From contig QHWT01000084.1 of NCBI GenBank assembly GCA_003222675.1, forward strand, positions 26,095 through 90,094: 64,000 bases of DNA. The letters are read 5' to 3'. Positions 52,320-61,200 of the stretch are shown piece by piece (within the stretch, counting starts at the first letter, position 1; the number at the start of each line of letters is the position of its first letter). Origin of the DNA: Acidobacteriota bacterium. Its GTDB lineage: Bacteria; Acidobacteriota; Vicinamibacteria; Vicinamibacterales; 2-12-FULL-66-21. Both the position numbers and the translations under genes were made by a program. Below the pieces are notes generated by a model. It worked only from the letters and a program-made list of their open reading frames with translations, made no database searches and was not told the origin of the DNA.

Positions 52320-52821
52320 CGCGGTTCAATGGATTGCGCGCAGGCGCGTCACATTGGGCTTTGCCTGCGGCGCGATCGCGGGGTGGCTCGCGCGACCGAC
52401 ACGCGGGTCGCTGCTCGCGGGCTTTGTGGTCGCGGCGATTGGCGAAGCGCTGCGGATTTGGGCCGCGGGCCACCTGGAGAAGGGGCGCGAGGTCACGATG
52501 ACCGGCCCGTATCGGTTCACCCGGCATCCGCTGTATCTGGGCTCGACGATCATGGGCGTTGGTCTGGCGATCGCGGCGCACAGCGTCATCGTCGCGGCGC
52601 TCGTGCTCGGCTACCTGGCCGTCACGCTCGCGGCAGCGATCGGCAGGGAAGAGGAGCACTTGACGGAGAAGTTCGGCGCCGCGTATCCCGCGTATCGGGA
52701 CGGCTTCGCGCGCGGCGACGCGCGGCGGTTCAGTCTCCGCCGCGCTGCCACGAACCGCGAGTATCGGGCGCTCATCGGCTTCTGCGTGGCGTTCGCGTTG
52801 CTGGCCCTGCGGCTGCGGTGA
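52312..52821 (+). CDS. Isoprenylcysteine carboxyl methyltransferase-like membrane protein
   Basis: 169 aa, four or five membrane helices. The ICMT/PEMT (phospholipid methyltransferase) signature TGPYRFTRHPLYLGSTIMGV near 64 and REEEHLTEKFGAAYPAYRD near 109 are the SAM- and substrate-binding parts. Bacterial members methylate small molecules or lipids; the target is unknown. Last gene of the LPS series, overlapping waaC by 8 bp; its 3' end carries the tRNA promoter. Confidence 0.85.
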   Translation: MADAVQWIARRRVTLGFACGAIAGWLARPTRGSLLAGFVVAAIGEALRIWAAGHLEKGREVTMTGPYRFTRHPLYLGSTIMGVGLAIAAHSVIVAALVLGYLAVTLAAAIGREEEHLTEKFGAAYPAYRDGFARGDARRFSLRRAATNREYRALIGFCVAFALLALRLR

Positions 52822-52827
52822 TATACT
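52798..52827 (+). promoter_or_regulatory. Sigma-70 promoter of tRNA-Val/tRNA-Asp
   Basis: TTGCTG (52798-52803), 18-base spacer, TATACT (52822-52827). Overlaps the end of the methyltransferase gene and precedes tRNA-Val by 33 bp. Confidence 0.6.
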
Positions 52828-52859
52828 CCCGGTTTCGGGCCGCTGTTGGCAGCCGCGTC

Positions 52860-52934
52860 GGGCGGTTAGCTCAGTGGTAGAGCACCGGCTTTACACGCCG
52901 GCTGTCACAGGTTCGAATCCTGTACCGCCCACCA
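52860..52934 (+). tRNA. tRNA-Val (anticodon TAC)
   Basis: Cloverleaf with acceptor GGGCGGT/ACCGCCC, D arm GCTC..GAGC, anticodon stem CCGGC/GCCGG with loop TTTACAC, T arm ACAGGTTCGAATCCTGT, discriminator A and encoded CCA. 75 nt. Confidence 0.95.
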
Positions 52935-53041
52935 CAACGTGTCACAGGAGAAAGACGGACACAGCAAGACGTGAAGCAGGAAAACGCTGGTTCGGTTTTC
53001 GTCCTCAGTCCGTTGAATTCTTGCAGCGACGTCGACCATGC

Positions 53042-53119
<78 letters not shown>

Positions 53120-53322
53120 ATCTTTTAAATCAGCCACTTACATTGATCAGGTGACCATTCGACCCACGGCCAGAGGCCGTGAGTCCTGTCGCGAGGATCC
53201 CCTAGGTTGGGAACTTCTAGAGATTCTCGCTTTCACGCTGCCTGGAACGATGGAGCCGGCTAATCTGGCCGTCTGCGACAGTGGTTTCTTGCCACTCGGC
53301 TTGCCACCCGCGGTTTGCGGCA

Positions 53323-53808
53323 CTAGAGAGGTTTGTACATGACGAGGGCATCGACGAATCCGAATGTCGGGTGTTTGAAAGCGGACGGCAGCCTTCCGAC
53401 AACGTCGAAGCCGTACGCCTGCCAGGTCCTAATCGCGCGATCATTGGTGCTTACGACGAAGTTGAACTGCATCGCGAGAAACGATCGTGCCCGCGCGCGA
53501 GCGATCGAATGTTCGAGCATCGCGCGCCCGACCCCTTTACCCTGCGATACAGGGGACGCCATGTATCCACAGTTGGCGACATGGCTCCCGCCACCAGCCT
53601 GGTTCGCGCGAAGAAAGTAGGTGCCGAGAATACGTCCCTCATCTTCTGCGATGAATACTTCGTGGCCTTCGCCGTGCCAATATGCGAGTGCCTCGTCCCG
53701 ACTGATGTCTCGAGGCAGGGGGTAGGTCTCTCCCGCGCGGAGCACAGGCTCCAGAACGGTCCAAATCCTGTCTCGGTCGTCAGCTCGCGCGGGGCGGATC
53801 AACAACAC
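53323..53808 (-). CDS. GNAT-family N-acetyltransferase
   Basis: 161 aa. GNAT fold with the acetyl-CoA loop SQGKGVGRAMLEHSIARARA near 88-107 (the Q/R-x-x-G-x-G/A type signature), preceded by GTYFLRANQAGG and followed by FVVSTNDRAIRTWQAYGFDV. It starts with GTG at 53808, with GGAGA 7 bases upstream. Sits alone near the left end of the island, transcribed towards the tRNA. Substrate unknown. Confidence 0.85.
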   Translation of the reverse strand: MLLIRPARADDRDRIWTVLEPVLRAGETYPLPRDISRDEALAYWHGEGHEVFIAEDEGRILGTYFLRANQAGGGSHVANCGYMASPVSQGKGVGRAMLEHSIARARARSFLAMQFNFVVSTNDRAIRTWQAYGFDVVGRLPSAFKHPTFGFVDALVMYKPL

Positions 53809-53902
53809 ACGCCATTCTCCAGCATCGGGACGCTCGATGCGCGCCTCAGGAGAGATCGACTCGTCGCGAGATTTTCTGTGGCGCGCGGATTACAATCCAA
53901 TC

Positions 53903-54265
53903 GTGGGATTCGAAAAACTCGCAGAGATGAAGATTCGCGAGGCGATTGATGCGGGTGAATTCGATCACCTGCCGAACGCGGGCGCACGGCTCGACCTTGA
54001 ACCATACTTCGCAATCCCCGAACACCTCCGAATGGGCTATTTCGTCCTCTAAAACGCGAACTGCGTGCCGGAAGAAGTTCATCTTTTGAATAACGTCGCT
54101 CGTCTCGAGGCAGAGGTCGCCGACGCAGCGGATAGCGCCGTCGCGGCGCGGCTCTCGACCGACCTGCAGTACGCGAGGCTGCGTCTTGCACTCGCGTTGG
54201 AGCACTTGCGAGCCGCAACCCTCACGCGACCGAAGCGTAGCAGCGAAACGTTTTCAGAGATCTAG
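53903..54265 (+). pseudogene. DUF1992 protein with in-frame stop
   Basis: The frame begins GTG-GFEKLAEMKIREAIDAGE and reads DHLPNAGARLDLEPYFAIPE and HLRMGYFVL, typical of DUF1992 (DNAJC28-like conserved region). Then TAA at 54050-54052 interrupts, and the same frame resumes as NANCVPEEVHLLNNVARLEA to a natural stop at 54265. The family has Lys (AAA) at the interruption, so a single AAA-to-TAA change explains it. Product would be about 120 aa. Function unknown. A recent inactivation or a sequence error. Confidence 0.82.
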
Positions 54266-54410
54266 ATTCCTGGACCGCGATTCGTTGCGCTCAGACGCGG
54301 TGTCAAGCCTTGCAGCGGCGAACGCAACAGCGAGAAAAGAATCATTCGGGGCGCCGTAGAAGCGAAACGATGCGCGCATCTCGATGTCACGTGGGTCATC
54401 GCGATCTCGC

Positions 54411-54728
54411 GGAGTGGCCACGCGCGCCGGCATGAGCACGTACTACTTTCACCGCATCTTCAAAACGGACGGCGCCGGTGCCGTTGTGTTTTCCGGCTCG
54501 GTCGATGGCCATCTGCGTGCCTACTCGACGAAGGAGGGTCCGATCGTCTCGGACTTCGACACGGCGAAAGAATTTCGCACCGTGAACGGCATCATCGCGC
54601 GCGGCGGATCGATCGACGTTGGCGGCCCGGCAATCGCGAACGGTATCGTGCTGATGACATCCGGTCACGGGCTGTAGCGTGGCCAGAGCGGCAACGTGCT
54701 GCTCGCGTTCTCAGTTGAGAGGAAGTAG
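54411..54728 (+). pseudogene. Chimeric remnant: AraC-type HTH piece plus PQQ-dehydrogenase piece
   Basis: The frame opens with VATRAGMSTYYFHRIFKT, the second helix-turn-helix of AraC/Ada proteins (GMSPYYFHRLFK type). It changes directly to VVFSGSVDGHLRAYSTKEGP and RTVNGIIARGGSIDVGGP, the C-terminal blade of a PQQ-dependent (BamB-like) beta propeller. A TAG at 54675-54677 interrupts, after which GQSGNVLLAFSVERK finishes the propeller end. So two unrelated gene ends have been joined and then broken. Remnants of rearrangement within the island. Confidence 0.6.
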
Positions 54729-54758
54729 AGTCGTGCCATCCCTCTCGCGGACGGCCCG

Positions 54759-55244
54759 TCAGTGAGCTTCGAACCCTTTGGGATAACGATCCGCCACAAG
54801 ATTTAGTCTGACGTTGTGCTCGAGCAGTGCCTTGAGGCCCGCGAGCACCAGACTGAACCCTTGAGTCGAGCTGGTCACCTGTTTCACTAGGTTATCTCCG
54901 TCGCCCGTGAAACCTGCCTCCGTAATAGTGACAAACGTGGTGCCGCCCTCATGCGGCATGAACGCCCATTCGACTGTGGTCGGCGCACCGCCGTACCCGG
55001 GCCACTCGAGGACAATGCGCCTGCCCGGTTCAATCATTTTCGCAGTCACCTGGATCGAGATGCCGTACATCTCCCAATCCCATTGAACGTGCTTCCCGAC
55101 CTCGAGTCTTCCGCTGCTCCTGGTGAACCAGAATTTCGTTGTGATGTCGGGATTGACGAAGGCCTCGAACACGTCGGCTGCGGGCCGCCGGATGAGCATC
55201 CCGGTTCTGGTCACCGGGATCTGCGTGAGCTGGAGAGGATCCAT
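54759..55244 (-). CDS. SRPBCC/AHSA1 domain protein
   Basis: 161 aa. START-like fold: MLIRRPAADVFEAFVNPDIT, KFWFTRSSGRLEVGKHVQWD, GTTFVTITEAGFTGDGDNLV and TQGFSLVLAGLKALLEHNVR, the normal AHSA1 layout. AGGGAG lies 6 bases before the ATG at 55244. A distant relative of the chromosomal gene at 20692. These proteins bind hydrophobic ligands; no ligand can be inferred. The 288 bp upstream to 55532 holds no convincing gene. Confidence 0.85.
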   Translation of the reverse strand: MDPLQLTQIPVTRTGMLIRRPAADVFEAFVNPDITTKFWFTRSSGRLEVGKHVQWDWEMYGISIQVTAKMIEPGRRIVLEWPGYGGAPTTVEWAFMPHEGGTTFVTITEAGFTGDGDNLVKQVTSSTQGFSLVLAGLKALLEHNVRLNLVADRYPKGFEAH

Positions 55245-55532
55245 CTTGGGCTCCCTTCATCGTGCTAGCATGGCCGCGTCATCCCGATCGGGTCTCGTGC
55301 GACATTCGGATTAGATGCGATCCAATCAGCCGCGTCCCGCCCGTCGCATCTCGTCGAGCGCAATCCCGTCGCAATCGAGTTGAGCCATGCTTCTGGGCGC
55401 CGAATTGACATTCCTTTCGAGCAGCGGAGCACTTTCATCCTGTGAAAGCGGACTCGCCGTCCCGCACGGCCGTTTGAAGCCACGCGTGGTCCCGGCAGAC
55501 AGGGCGCGGTCTGACGACGGGATCATTTTCTG

Positions 55533-56948
55533 ATGCGAGATGTACGGATCGGCCTGTTCGGGATCGGCCTCGACACGTACTGGCCACAATTCGCGGGCCT
55601 GAAGGAGCGGCTGCAGGGATACGTGCAGCGAGTTGCCAATCGTCTCGCCCGGCCCGGCGTCGCCGTCGTGAATCTTGGTCTCATCGATAGCCCGCCCAAG
55701 GCCCTCGAGGCTGGTCATCGGTTCCGCCAAGAGGATGTGGATCTGATCTTCCTCCACGTCACGACCTATGCGCTGTCGGCGACGGTGCTTCCTGTAGTCC
55801 AGCGCGCCCGCGTGCCGGTCGTGGTCCTCAATCTGCAGCCGGCGCCGGCGATTGACTACGAGTTCTTCAACAGAATGGGCGATCTGACGGAGATGACCGG
55901 GGAGTGGCTGGCTCATTGTGGCGCCTGCCCGGTGCCCGAGATCGCCAACGTGTTCCGGCGCGCCCGCATCGATTTCCATCAGATCACGGGGCTGCTGGAC
56001 GAGGACCCGGTGTGCTGGAACGAGGTGGAGGCGTGGATCGAGGCCGCGCGTGTCGCGCACGTGCTGTTCCACAACCGGCTCGGCGTCATGGGCCACTATT
56101 ACAGCGGCATGCTCGACATCTACTCGGACCTGACGCAGCATACGGCGACGCTGGGCGGGCACATCGAGATCCTTGAGGTCGACGAGCTCGCGGCGGTCCG
56201 CCGCGAGGTCACGCCGGAGCAGATCGACTGCCGCGTCGCACATTTTCGCGACGTGTTCGATGTGCAGCCGGACTGCCCGCAGGCCGAACTCGAACGCGCC
56301 GCGCGCACGTCGGTAGCGCTCGACCGGCTCGTCGCCGATCGCGACTTGGGTTCTCTGGCCTACTACTACAAGGGGACCGGCATCGCGGACAACGAAGATG
56401 CGATGAGCTCGATCATCCTCGGGAACTCGCTCCTCACCGCGCGTGGTATCCCGGTCGCGGGCGAATACGAGGTCAAGAACGTCCAGGCGATGAAGATTCT
56501 CGACACGTTCGGCGTGGGTGGGTCCTTCACCGAGTACTACGCAATGGACTACGACCGGGACGAAATCCTGATGGGCCACGACGGCCCGGGGCACATCGCG
56601 ATTGCCGAAGGGAAGATCAAGGTTCGTCCTCTCCGCGTCTATCACGGAAAGGTCGGCACCGGACTGTCGGTGGAGATGAGTGTCAAGCACGGGGCCGTCA
56701 CGCTGCTTTCGGTCGTCGAGCGCGGCGATGGTCCCCTGAGCCTGCTCGTCGCCGAAGGCGAATCGGTCCCTGGTCCGATTCTGGAGATCGGCAACACGAA
56801 CAGCCGCTACCGGTTCGGGATCGGCGCCCGCCGTTTCGTGACCGCGTGGAACAGCCACGCGCCGGCCCACCACTGTGCCGTCGGCGTCGGCCACATCGCG
56901 AATCGAATTGAGATGCTCGGCAAGCTGTTGCGAATCGTCTCGATATAA
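55533..56948 (+). CDS. L-arabinose/L-fucose isomerase family protein
   Basis: 471 aa. Sugar ketol-isomerase fold. Landmarks: VRIGLFGIGLDTYWPQFAGL, LIFLHVTTYALSATVLPVVQ, LFHNRLGVMGHYYSGMLDIY, GIPVAGEYEVKNVQAMKILD, the metal and substrate region MGHDGPGHIAIAEG and SHAPAHHCAVGVGHI. The Glu/His set matches a metal-dependent aldose-ketose isomerase; next to a rhamnose mutarotase and RhaT-like transporter it may isomerise L-rhamnose or a similar sugar. Its last 7 codons lie in one arm of a 79-bp inverted repeat, so its natural C-terminus may have been replaced. Confidence 0.85.
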   Translation: MRDVRIGLFGIGLDTYWPQFAGLKERLQGYVQRVANRLARPGVAVVNLGLIDSPPKALEAGHRFRQEDVDLIFLHVTTYALSATVLPVVQRARVPVVVLNLQPAPAIDYEFFNRMGDLTEMTGEWLAHCGACPVPEIANVFRRARIDFHQITGLLDEDPVCWNEVEAWIEAARVAHVLFHNRLGVMGHYYSGMLDIYSDLTQHTATLGGHIEILEVDELAAVRREVTPEQIDCRVAHFRDVFDVQPDCPQAELERAARTSVALDRLVADRDLGSLAYYYKGTGIADNEDAMSSIILGNSLLTARGIPVAGEYEVKNVQAMKILDTFGVGGSFTEYYAMDYDRDEILMGHDGPGHIAIAEGKIKVRPLRVYHGKVGTGLSVEMSVKHGAVTLLSVVERGDGPLSLLVAEGESVPGPILEIGNTNSRYRFGIGARRFVTAWNSHAPAHHCAVGVGHIANRIEMLGKLLRIVSI

Positions 56949-57006
56949 CGCACGGTATCCAGGAATCTTTCGGCTTGCTCGAAAAAGGTGAACTGCTGGA
57001 TCTCGG
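56928..57006. repeat. 79-bp perfect inverted repeat, left arm
   Basis: Exactly the reverse complement of 57901-57979. Spans the isomerase 3' end, the 39-bp gap and the first codons of the glycoside hydrolase. Confidence 0.93.
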
Positions 57007-58550
57007 CCCTGGCCTGCTTGCTTGGCGCGGCTGGTTCTTTGGCCGCTACTGCGCGCGCAGCAAAGGCAACCGGATTGGAACGGAGTGCCGGCGGGCCGCA
57101 AACCAGCCCGCCCGAGAGCGCGACGCTGACGATCGACTGGACCAAGGTCGTTCGCACCTCCAACACAACGCCGACACTGCAGGTCGTTGTGAACCCTCTC
57201 CTCAGGAGAGGGGCGTCGATTCATGAGAAAGCATTCCAGGCACTCAAAGACCTCGGGTGCGATTACGTTCGGTACGTCCCGTGGTTGCCATATCCCAGGC
57301 TGGCCGTTCCAGCGCTGGACGCGCCGGCGAACGGACGCACCTCGTGGGACTTCTCGCTCATCGATCCGATGACGCTCGATTTTCTCGACGCGCAGAAGGG
57401 ACACTCCATCGTCTTGAACTTCAGCACCATTCCGGCGTGGATGTTCAAGACGGATAAACCTGTCTCCTATCCCGCAGATCCCGATCAACCAGTCTGGGAC
57501 TATACGCAAGGCACCGACCTGCGAGACCCGACAGGAAAGGAGCAGGGCGAGTATTTCGCGCGGCTGGTGAGCTGGTACACGCAGGGTGGGTTCACCGACG
57601 AGTTCGGAAAGCGTCACGAGTCCGACCACAAACGGAAGATCGATTACTGGGAGGTGTTGAACGAGCCGGACCTCGAGCACAAGCCCACGCCCGAGAAATA
57701 CACCATCTGGTACGACGCGGTGGTCTCGGCCATTCACGACGTATCGCCCGGGACGAAGTTCGTCGGCATCTCGCTCGCCGCGCCGGGCAGGGCTCCGGAA
57801 TTCTTCGAGTACTTCCTGAATCCGAAGAATCACAAAGCGGGCCTCCCTCTCGACGCCATCTCGTATCATTTCTATGCCGTTCCGGCACTCGACCACACAC
57901 CCGAGATCCAGCAGTTCACCTTTTTCGAGCAAGCCGAAAGATTCCTGGATACCGTGCGTTATATCGAGACGATTCGCAAACGCTACTCGCCGCAGACGAT
58001 CACGATGATCAACGAGATTGGCTCGATCTCCGCCGATGATCTGCTGCAATTCCAGCCGGGTCACGTCGCCAAGCTGATTCCCGACTCCTATTGGAATCTG
58101 TCCGGCGCACTGTATGCCTATCTCTTTTCAGAACTGAGCCACATTGGCATTGACGTCGCCGGAGAGTCTCAACTGGTCGGCTACCCCACGCAGTTTCCCA
58201 GCGTGACGATGGTGGATTGGAGGGATGGCCGTCCGAACGCGCGCTACTGGGTGCTGAAGCTCCTCCACGACAACTTCGGGCCCGGCGACAAGCTCGTCGA
58301 GACGAAGGTCACGCTTCCGGAAAATCAATCCTACGTGCACGCGCGCGGCTACGTCGCGCGAGACGGCGCGCGCAAGATCCTGCTGGTGAACAAACGCGAT
58401 CGCCCCTTCGAAATCGTCCTTCCCGCTGGCGCGGCGCGCGCGGACATGGTCGATCAGACGACGGCGTTCAATCCACCGGCGACTCGACAGGTCGCAGGTG
58501 GCAAGATGGCGCTGCCGGGACTCGGCGTGGCAGTCGTCACGCTACAGTGA
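56988..58550 (+). CDS. Glycoside hydrolase, clan GH-A (GH39-like)
   Basis: 520 aa. A hydrophobic signal (ALACLLGAAGSLAATARA) suggests export. TIM-barrel motifs: ALKDLGCDYVRYVPWLPYPR, YWEVLNEPDLEHKPTPEKY (acid/base E226) and TITMINEIGSI (nucleophile E343), then a beta-sandwich end (KILLVNKRDRPFEIVLPAGA). Typical of GH39-type xylosidase/iduronidase-like enzymes. The GTG start and first six residues (MNCWIS) come from the left arm of the inverted repeat, whose right arm is the coding segment for PEIQQFTFFEQAERFLDTVR, so the original start may be lost. In a sugar-uptake cassette it could release the sugar used by its neighbours. Confidence 0.82.
   Translation: MNCWISALACLLGAAGSLAATARAAKATGLERSAGGPQTSPPESATLTIDWTKVVRTSNTTPTLQVVVNPLLRRGASIHEKAFQALKDLGCDYVRYVPWLPYPRLAVPALDAPANGRTSWDFSLIDPMTLDFLDAQKGHSIVLNFSTIPAWMFKTDKPVSYPADPDQPVWDYTQGTDLRDPTGKEQGEYFARLVSWYTQGGFTDEFGKRHESDHKRKIDYWEVLNEPDLEHKPTPEKYTIWYDAVVSAIHDVSPGTKFVGISLAAPGRAPEFFEYFLNPKNHKAGLPLDAISYHFYAVPALDHTPEIQQFTFFEQAERFLDTVRYIETIRKRYSPQTITMINEIGSISADDLLQFQPGHVAKLIPDSYWNLSGALYAYLFSELSHIGIDVAGESQLVGYPTQFPSVTMVDWRDGRPNARYWVLKLLHDNFGPGDKLVETKVTLPENQSYVHARGYVARDGARKILLVNKRDRPFEIVLPAGAARADMVDQTTAFNPPATRQVAGGKMALPGLGVAVVTLQ
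57901..57979. repeat. 79-bp perfect inverted repeat, right arm
   Basis: Reverse complement of 56928-57006, 894 bp away. This copy lies inside the hydrolase coding frame and encodes normal-looking protein, so it is probably the source copy. Confidence 0.93.
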
Positions 58551-58589
58551 TCGCTCACCAGCCGGACGCGAGCGCTTGCGATCCGATCG

Positions 58590-59925
58590 ATGTCTCCCAA
58601 TCCGTTTCTTGGCGTGCTCTATCACTGGACCGGCGGCCTCGCGGCCGCGAGTTTCTACATTCCATTTCGGCGCGTGCAGCGCTGGGCCTGGGAGACCTAC
58701 TGGCTGGTCGGCGGCGTCTTCAGCTGGATCGTGGTGCCGTGGGTGATCGCGGTGTTGCTCGTGCCCGACGTGCCAGCGGTGATCTCGGCGACTCCGCCGA
58801 GCACGTTGACGTGGGTGTTCGCGTTTGGTGCGCTGTGGGGCCTCGGCGGCCTCACGTTCGGGTTGACGGTCCGCTATCTCGGCATTGCGCTGGGGGTCGC
58901 CGTTGCGCTGGGGCTCTGCAACGCATTCGGCACGCTCGTGCCGCCGATCTTCAGTGGTGAATTCGATGACCTCGCGCGCAGTCGGTCCGGGACAGGTCAT
59001 CCTTGCCGGTGTGCTGGTGTCATTGATGGGGATCGCCGTGAGCGGACTCGCCGGCGTTTCCAAGGAGCGAGAACTGCCCGCCGAAGAGAAGCAGGCGGCT
59101 GTCCCGGAGTTCGACTTCCGGAAGGGCATGCTGGTCGCCACGTTTTGCGGAATCATGAGCGCCTGCTTCGCGTACGGGATTGCGGCCGGGGCGCCGCTGG
59201 CACGGCTCACACGTTCGCAATTATTGGCCTCGAATCGCAGTGATTTGTGGCAGAACCTTCCCGTCCTCATCGTCGTGCTCGCCGGTGGCTTCCTGACGAA
59301 CTTCGTGTGGTGCGTGATCCTGAACGTGCGAAACCGCACGGGGTACCAGTATTTCAACCTGCGTCCGCCATCGGCGCCTGACCCGAGTCGACAACCGGCG
59401 CCTTTGCTGACCAACTACGCCTTCTCCGCGCTCGCGGGGACCGTCTGGTACCTGCAGTTCTTCCTTTACAGCATGGGCGAAACGCAGATGGGCCGGTACG
59501 GGTTCTCGAGCTGGACACTCCACATGGCCAGCATCATCATCTTCAGCACTCTATGGGGTGTGGCCCTGAAGGAATGGAAGGGAACAAGTCCACGCACGCA
59601 CCGCCTCGTTGCGGTTGGCCTGGCTGTTCTCGTCGCGTCGACGCTGATCGTCGGGTACGGGAACTTCATCAAACAGCCTGTGGAACCGATTACGGAGAAG
59701 TCGCATGATCCGTCGAGGCTTCAGGATGTGGATTGGCGAAGGGCAGGCCGAGGAGTACGAGCGACGACACAATCCAATCTGGCCGGAACTCGAGCGCACG
59801 CTTTTCGCACATGGCGTCCACACGTACTCGATCTTCCTGGATCCGGAGACGAACTCCTTGTTCGGGTACGTGGAAATCGAGAGCGAAGAGCGTTGGGCAG
59901 AAGTCGCGACGACCGAGGTGTGTAA
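58590..59925 (+). pseudogene. rhaT: RhaT L-rhamnose/H+ symporter, frameshifted
   Basis: First frame: MSPNPFLGVLYHWTGGLAAA and GLGGLTFGLTVRYLGIALGV, LCNAFGTLVPPIFSGEFDDL, the RhaT N-terminal half. After DLAR the family sequence continues in the +1 frame: VGPGQVILAGVLVSLMGIAV, SGLAGVSKERELP, GIMSACFAYGIAAG and [17 protein letters not shown]. The shift lies near 58975-58990. The second frame has no stop until 59925, reading through rhaM, so the proper end is also missing. About ten helices would form if repaired. It would import L-rhamnose with protons. It precedes the rhamnose mutarotase. Confidence 0.85.
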
Positions 59926-60058
59926 GCGATGGTGGCGGCACATGCGAGGCGTGATGCCGTCCAACTCAGACGACTCGCCCGTCTCGCGCGAGTGCCGGGA
60001 AGTATTTCATATCGATAGAGCGCCCTCGCCTCTCGTGCGTGATGCCGACGGCCAATGA
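59705..60058 (+). CDS. rhaM: L-rhamnose mutarotase
   Basis: 117 aa. Interconverts alpha and beta L-rhamnopyranose. Family motifs [20 protein letters not shown] (with the catalytic-region Tyr/His) and THSYSIFLD-type [32 protein letters not shown] near the C-terminus. GGAGAAG lies 5 bases before the ATG. It follows the RhaT-like gene and ends just before the element end and second attachment copy. Confidence 0.88.
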   Translation: MIRRGFRMWIGEGQAEEYERRHNPIWPELERTLFAHGVHTYSIFLDPETNSLFGYVEIESEERWAEVATTEVCKRWWRHMRGVMPSNSDDSPVSRECREVFHIDRAPSPLVRDADGQ

Positions 60059-60100
60059 CTTCATTCCACAAGACAGGCTTGGCCCCGATGGGAAATACGG

Positions 60101-60215
60101 CGTGGCACCCGAGCGTGGCACCCGCAGCAAGTTGTTGCAAGTGGGCTTGTTAAGCGCGTGAGTTTATGGCTGTCACGCCGGAGGTCGCGAGTTCGAGTCT
60201 CGTCGGCCCCGCCAA
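60101..60215 (+). mobile_element. Element end plus attachment site copy 2
   Basis: 60101-60169 is homologous to 63742-63810 (same 69-bp length; first 24 bp identical, with CGTGGCACCC repeated 13 bp apart). 60170-60215 is the exact 46-bp copy of the tRNA-Asp 3' end. Marks the junction between two tandem insertions. Confidence 0.8.
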
Positions 60216-60540
60216 ATCTAAAGCAAACAAGACGCTTACCTTTTCGCGTCCTCCGGCCTCTTGAGTCCGGCGGTCGCGGGTTCGCTGCGAGGGGGCCAAA
60301 CCCTCGCGTTCCAACGAAATCAACCGCCTCCGGCAGGGCGATGCCAGCGTGCCGTCCGGGTTGGCTGTACAGATCGAGACACGCTGAAACGACAAACCCT
60401 ACAACGGTCTATCGGTCCAGATTCGGGTAGAAGGCTTGGAGAACATCAAGACGACGCCGCGCGGCCACCTGTGTCCGCGGCGGATCGTCGCCCATTGTTT
60501 GAGAACTGAATAGTGCCCGGTTACGCTCACGCGCGGCCAA
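60216..60540. other. 325-bp gap at start of second insertion
   Basis: No gene is supported; the frames here are short and repeat-like. GC-rich hairpin words (GGAGGCG, CCGGCC) occur. It follows directly on the attachment copy. Confidence 0.5.
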
Positions 60541-61200
60541 CTATCGTCGTTGCCGTCTGCGTCGCCACGCTCTACCGGCCACTCCGCTCACCGCAGCGCT
60601 CAGGAGGGCCAAGGTTGAGGGCTCTGGGGTCGGGTTCGCCGCGACAGGGTCGCCGAGAATACGCCAACCCACATCGATGTGGTCCGTCGATTCGTAGTGA
60701 CCTACCGCCGGGGAAAAGGCTGCTTCGTCCCGCAGTGGGTTGGGACTTGGAAATGTCATACCACCACGAAACGCGTGTTCGCCACTAGGCACCTCTAACG
60801 CAGCCCAGTAGGTCCCGGGATTGATCAGCCAATTGAGATTCGTCGCACCGGTCCAGTCCGGGGATTGGTCGGGTGATTCGACCCGAACCGTGTCCGCGAA
60901 TAACGACGTACCCGGTATATCTCCCCCGTCTGAGTACAATCTTACGGTCACGTCACCGGCATTAGAGGCGAAGACCCATCCCTCAACACTCGTCACGATA
61001 TGAGCCTTATCGACGGTGAACGCCCCCGCGAGCCATTGGGTTGGGTTGAGTGTAAAACCGCCAAGAAGGGAAGGTCCTGGACCAGTGTTAACGATAGGGT
61101 CAGAGTGGGCGACGCGCGGGAGCGTACCTAGCACGACAAGGAATGCGAACAGTTGGCGGGTCGATGGCACAAGCGAAGTTAGGAGAACGCCAAGGGTCAT
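60541..61200 (-). CDS. PEP-CTERM sorted exported protein
   Basis: 219 aa. Signal peptide (FAFLVVLGTLPRVAHS), a mature beta-rich domain (NTGPGPSLLGGFTLNPTQWL, TVRLYSDGGDIPGTSLFADT, INPGTYWAALEVPSG; a SO-type choice-of-anchor pattern), and a C-terminal PEP-CTERM tail: PEPSTLALLSAAVSGVAG followed by RAWRRRRQRR. Such proteins are cleaved and surface-anchored by an exosortase (EpsH) in bacteria making extracellular polysaccharide. AAGGAG precedes the ATG at 61200. The exosortase is not in this window, so the cell must supply it. Confidence 0.88.
   Translation of the reverse strand: MTLGVLLTSLVPSTRQLFAFLVVLGTLPRVAHSDPIVNTGPGPSLLGGFTLNPTQWLAGAFTVDKAHIVTSVEGWVFASNAGDVTVRLYSDGGDIPGTSLFADTVRVESPDQSPDWTGATNLNWLINPGTYWAALEVPSGEHAFRGGMTFPSPNPLRDEAAFSPAVGHYESTDHIDVGWRILGDPVAANPTPEPSTLALLSAAVSGVAGRAWRRRRQRR

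Noticed and set aside
55326..58064. Open minus-strand frame of 912 residues
   Set aside because: Shadow of the isomerase and hydrolase; those encode clear families, this one does not.
60170..60215. Second tRNA-Asp gene
   Set aside because: Only the 3' part is present; acceptor and D arm are missing, so it is an attachment copy.
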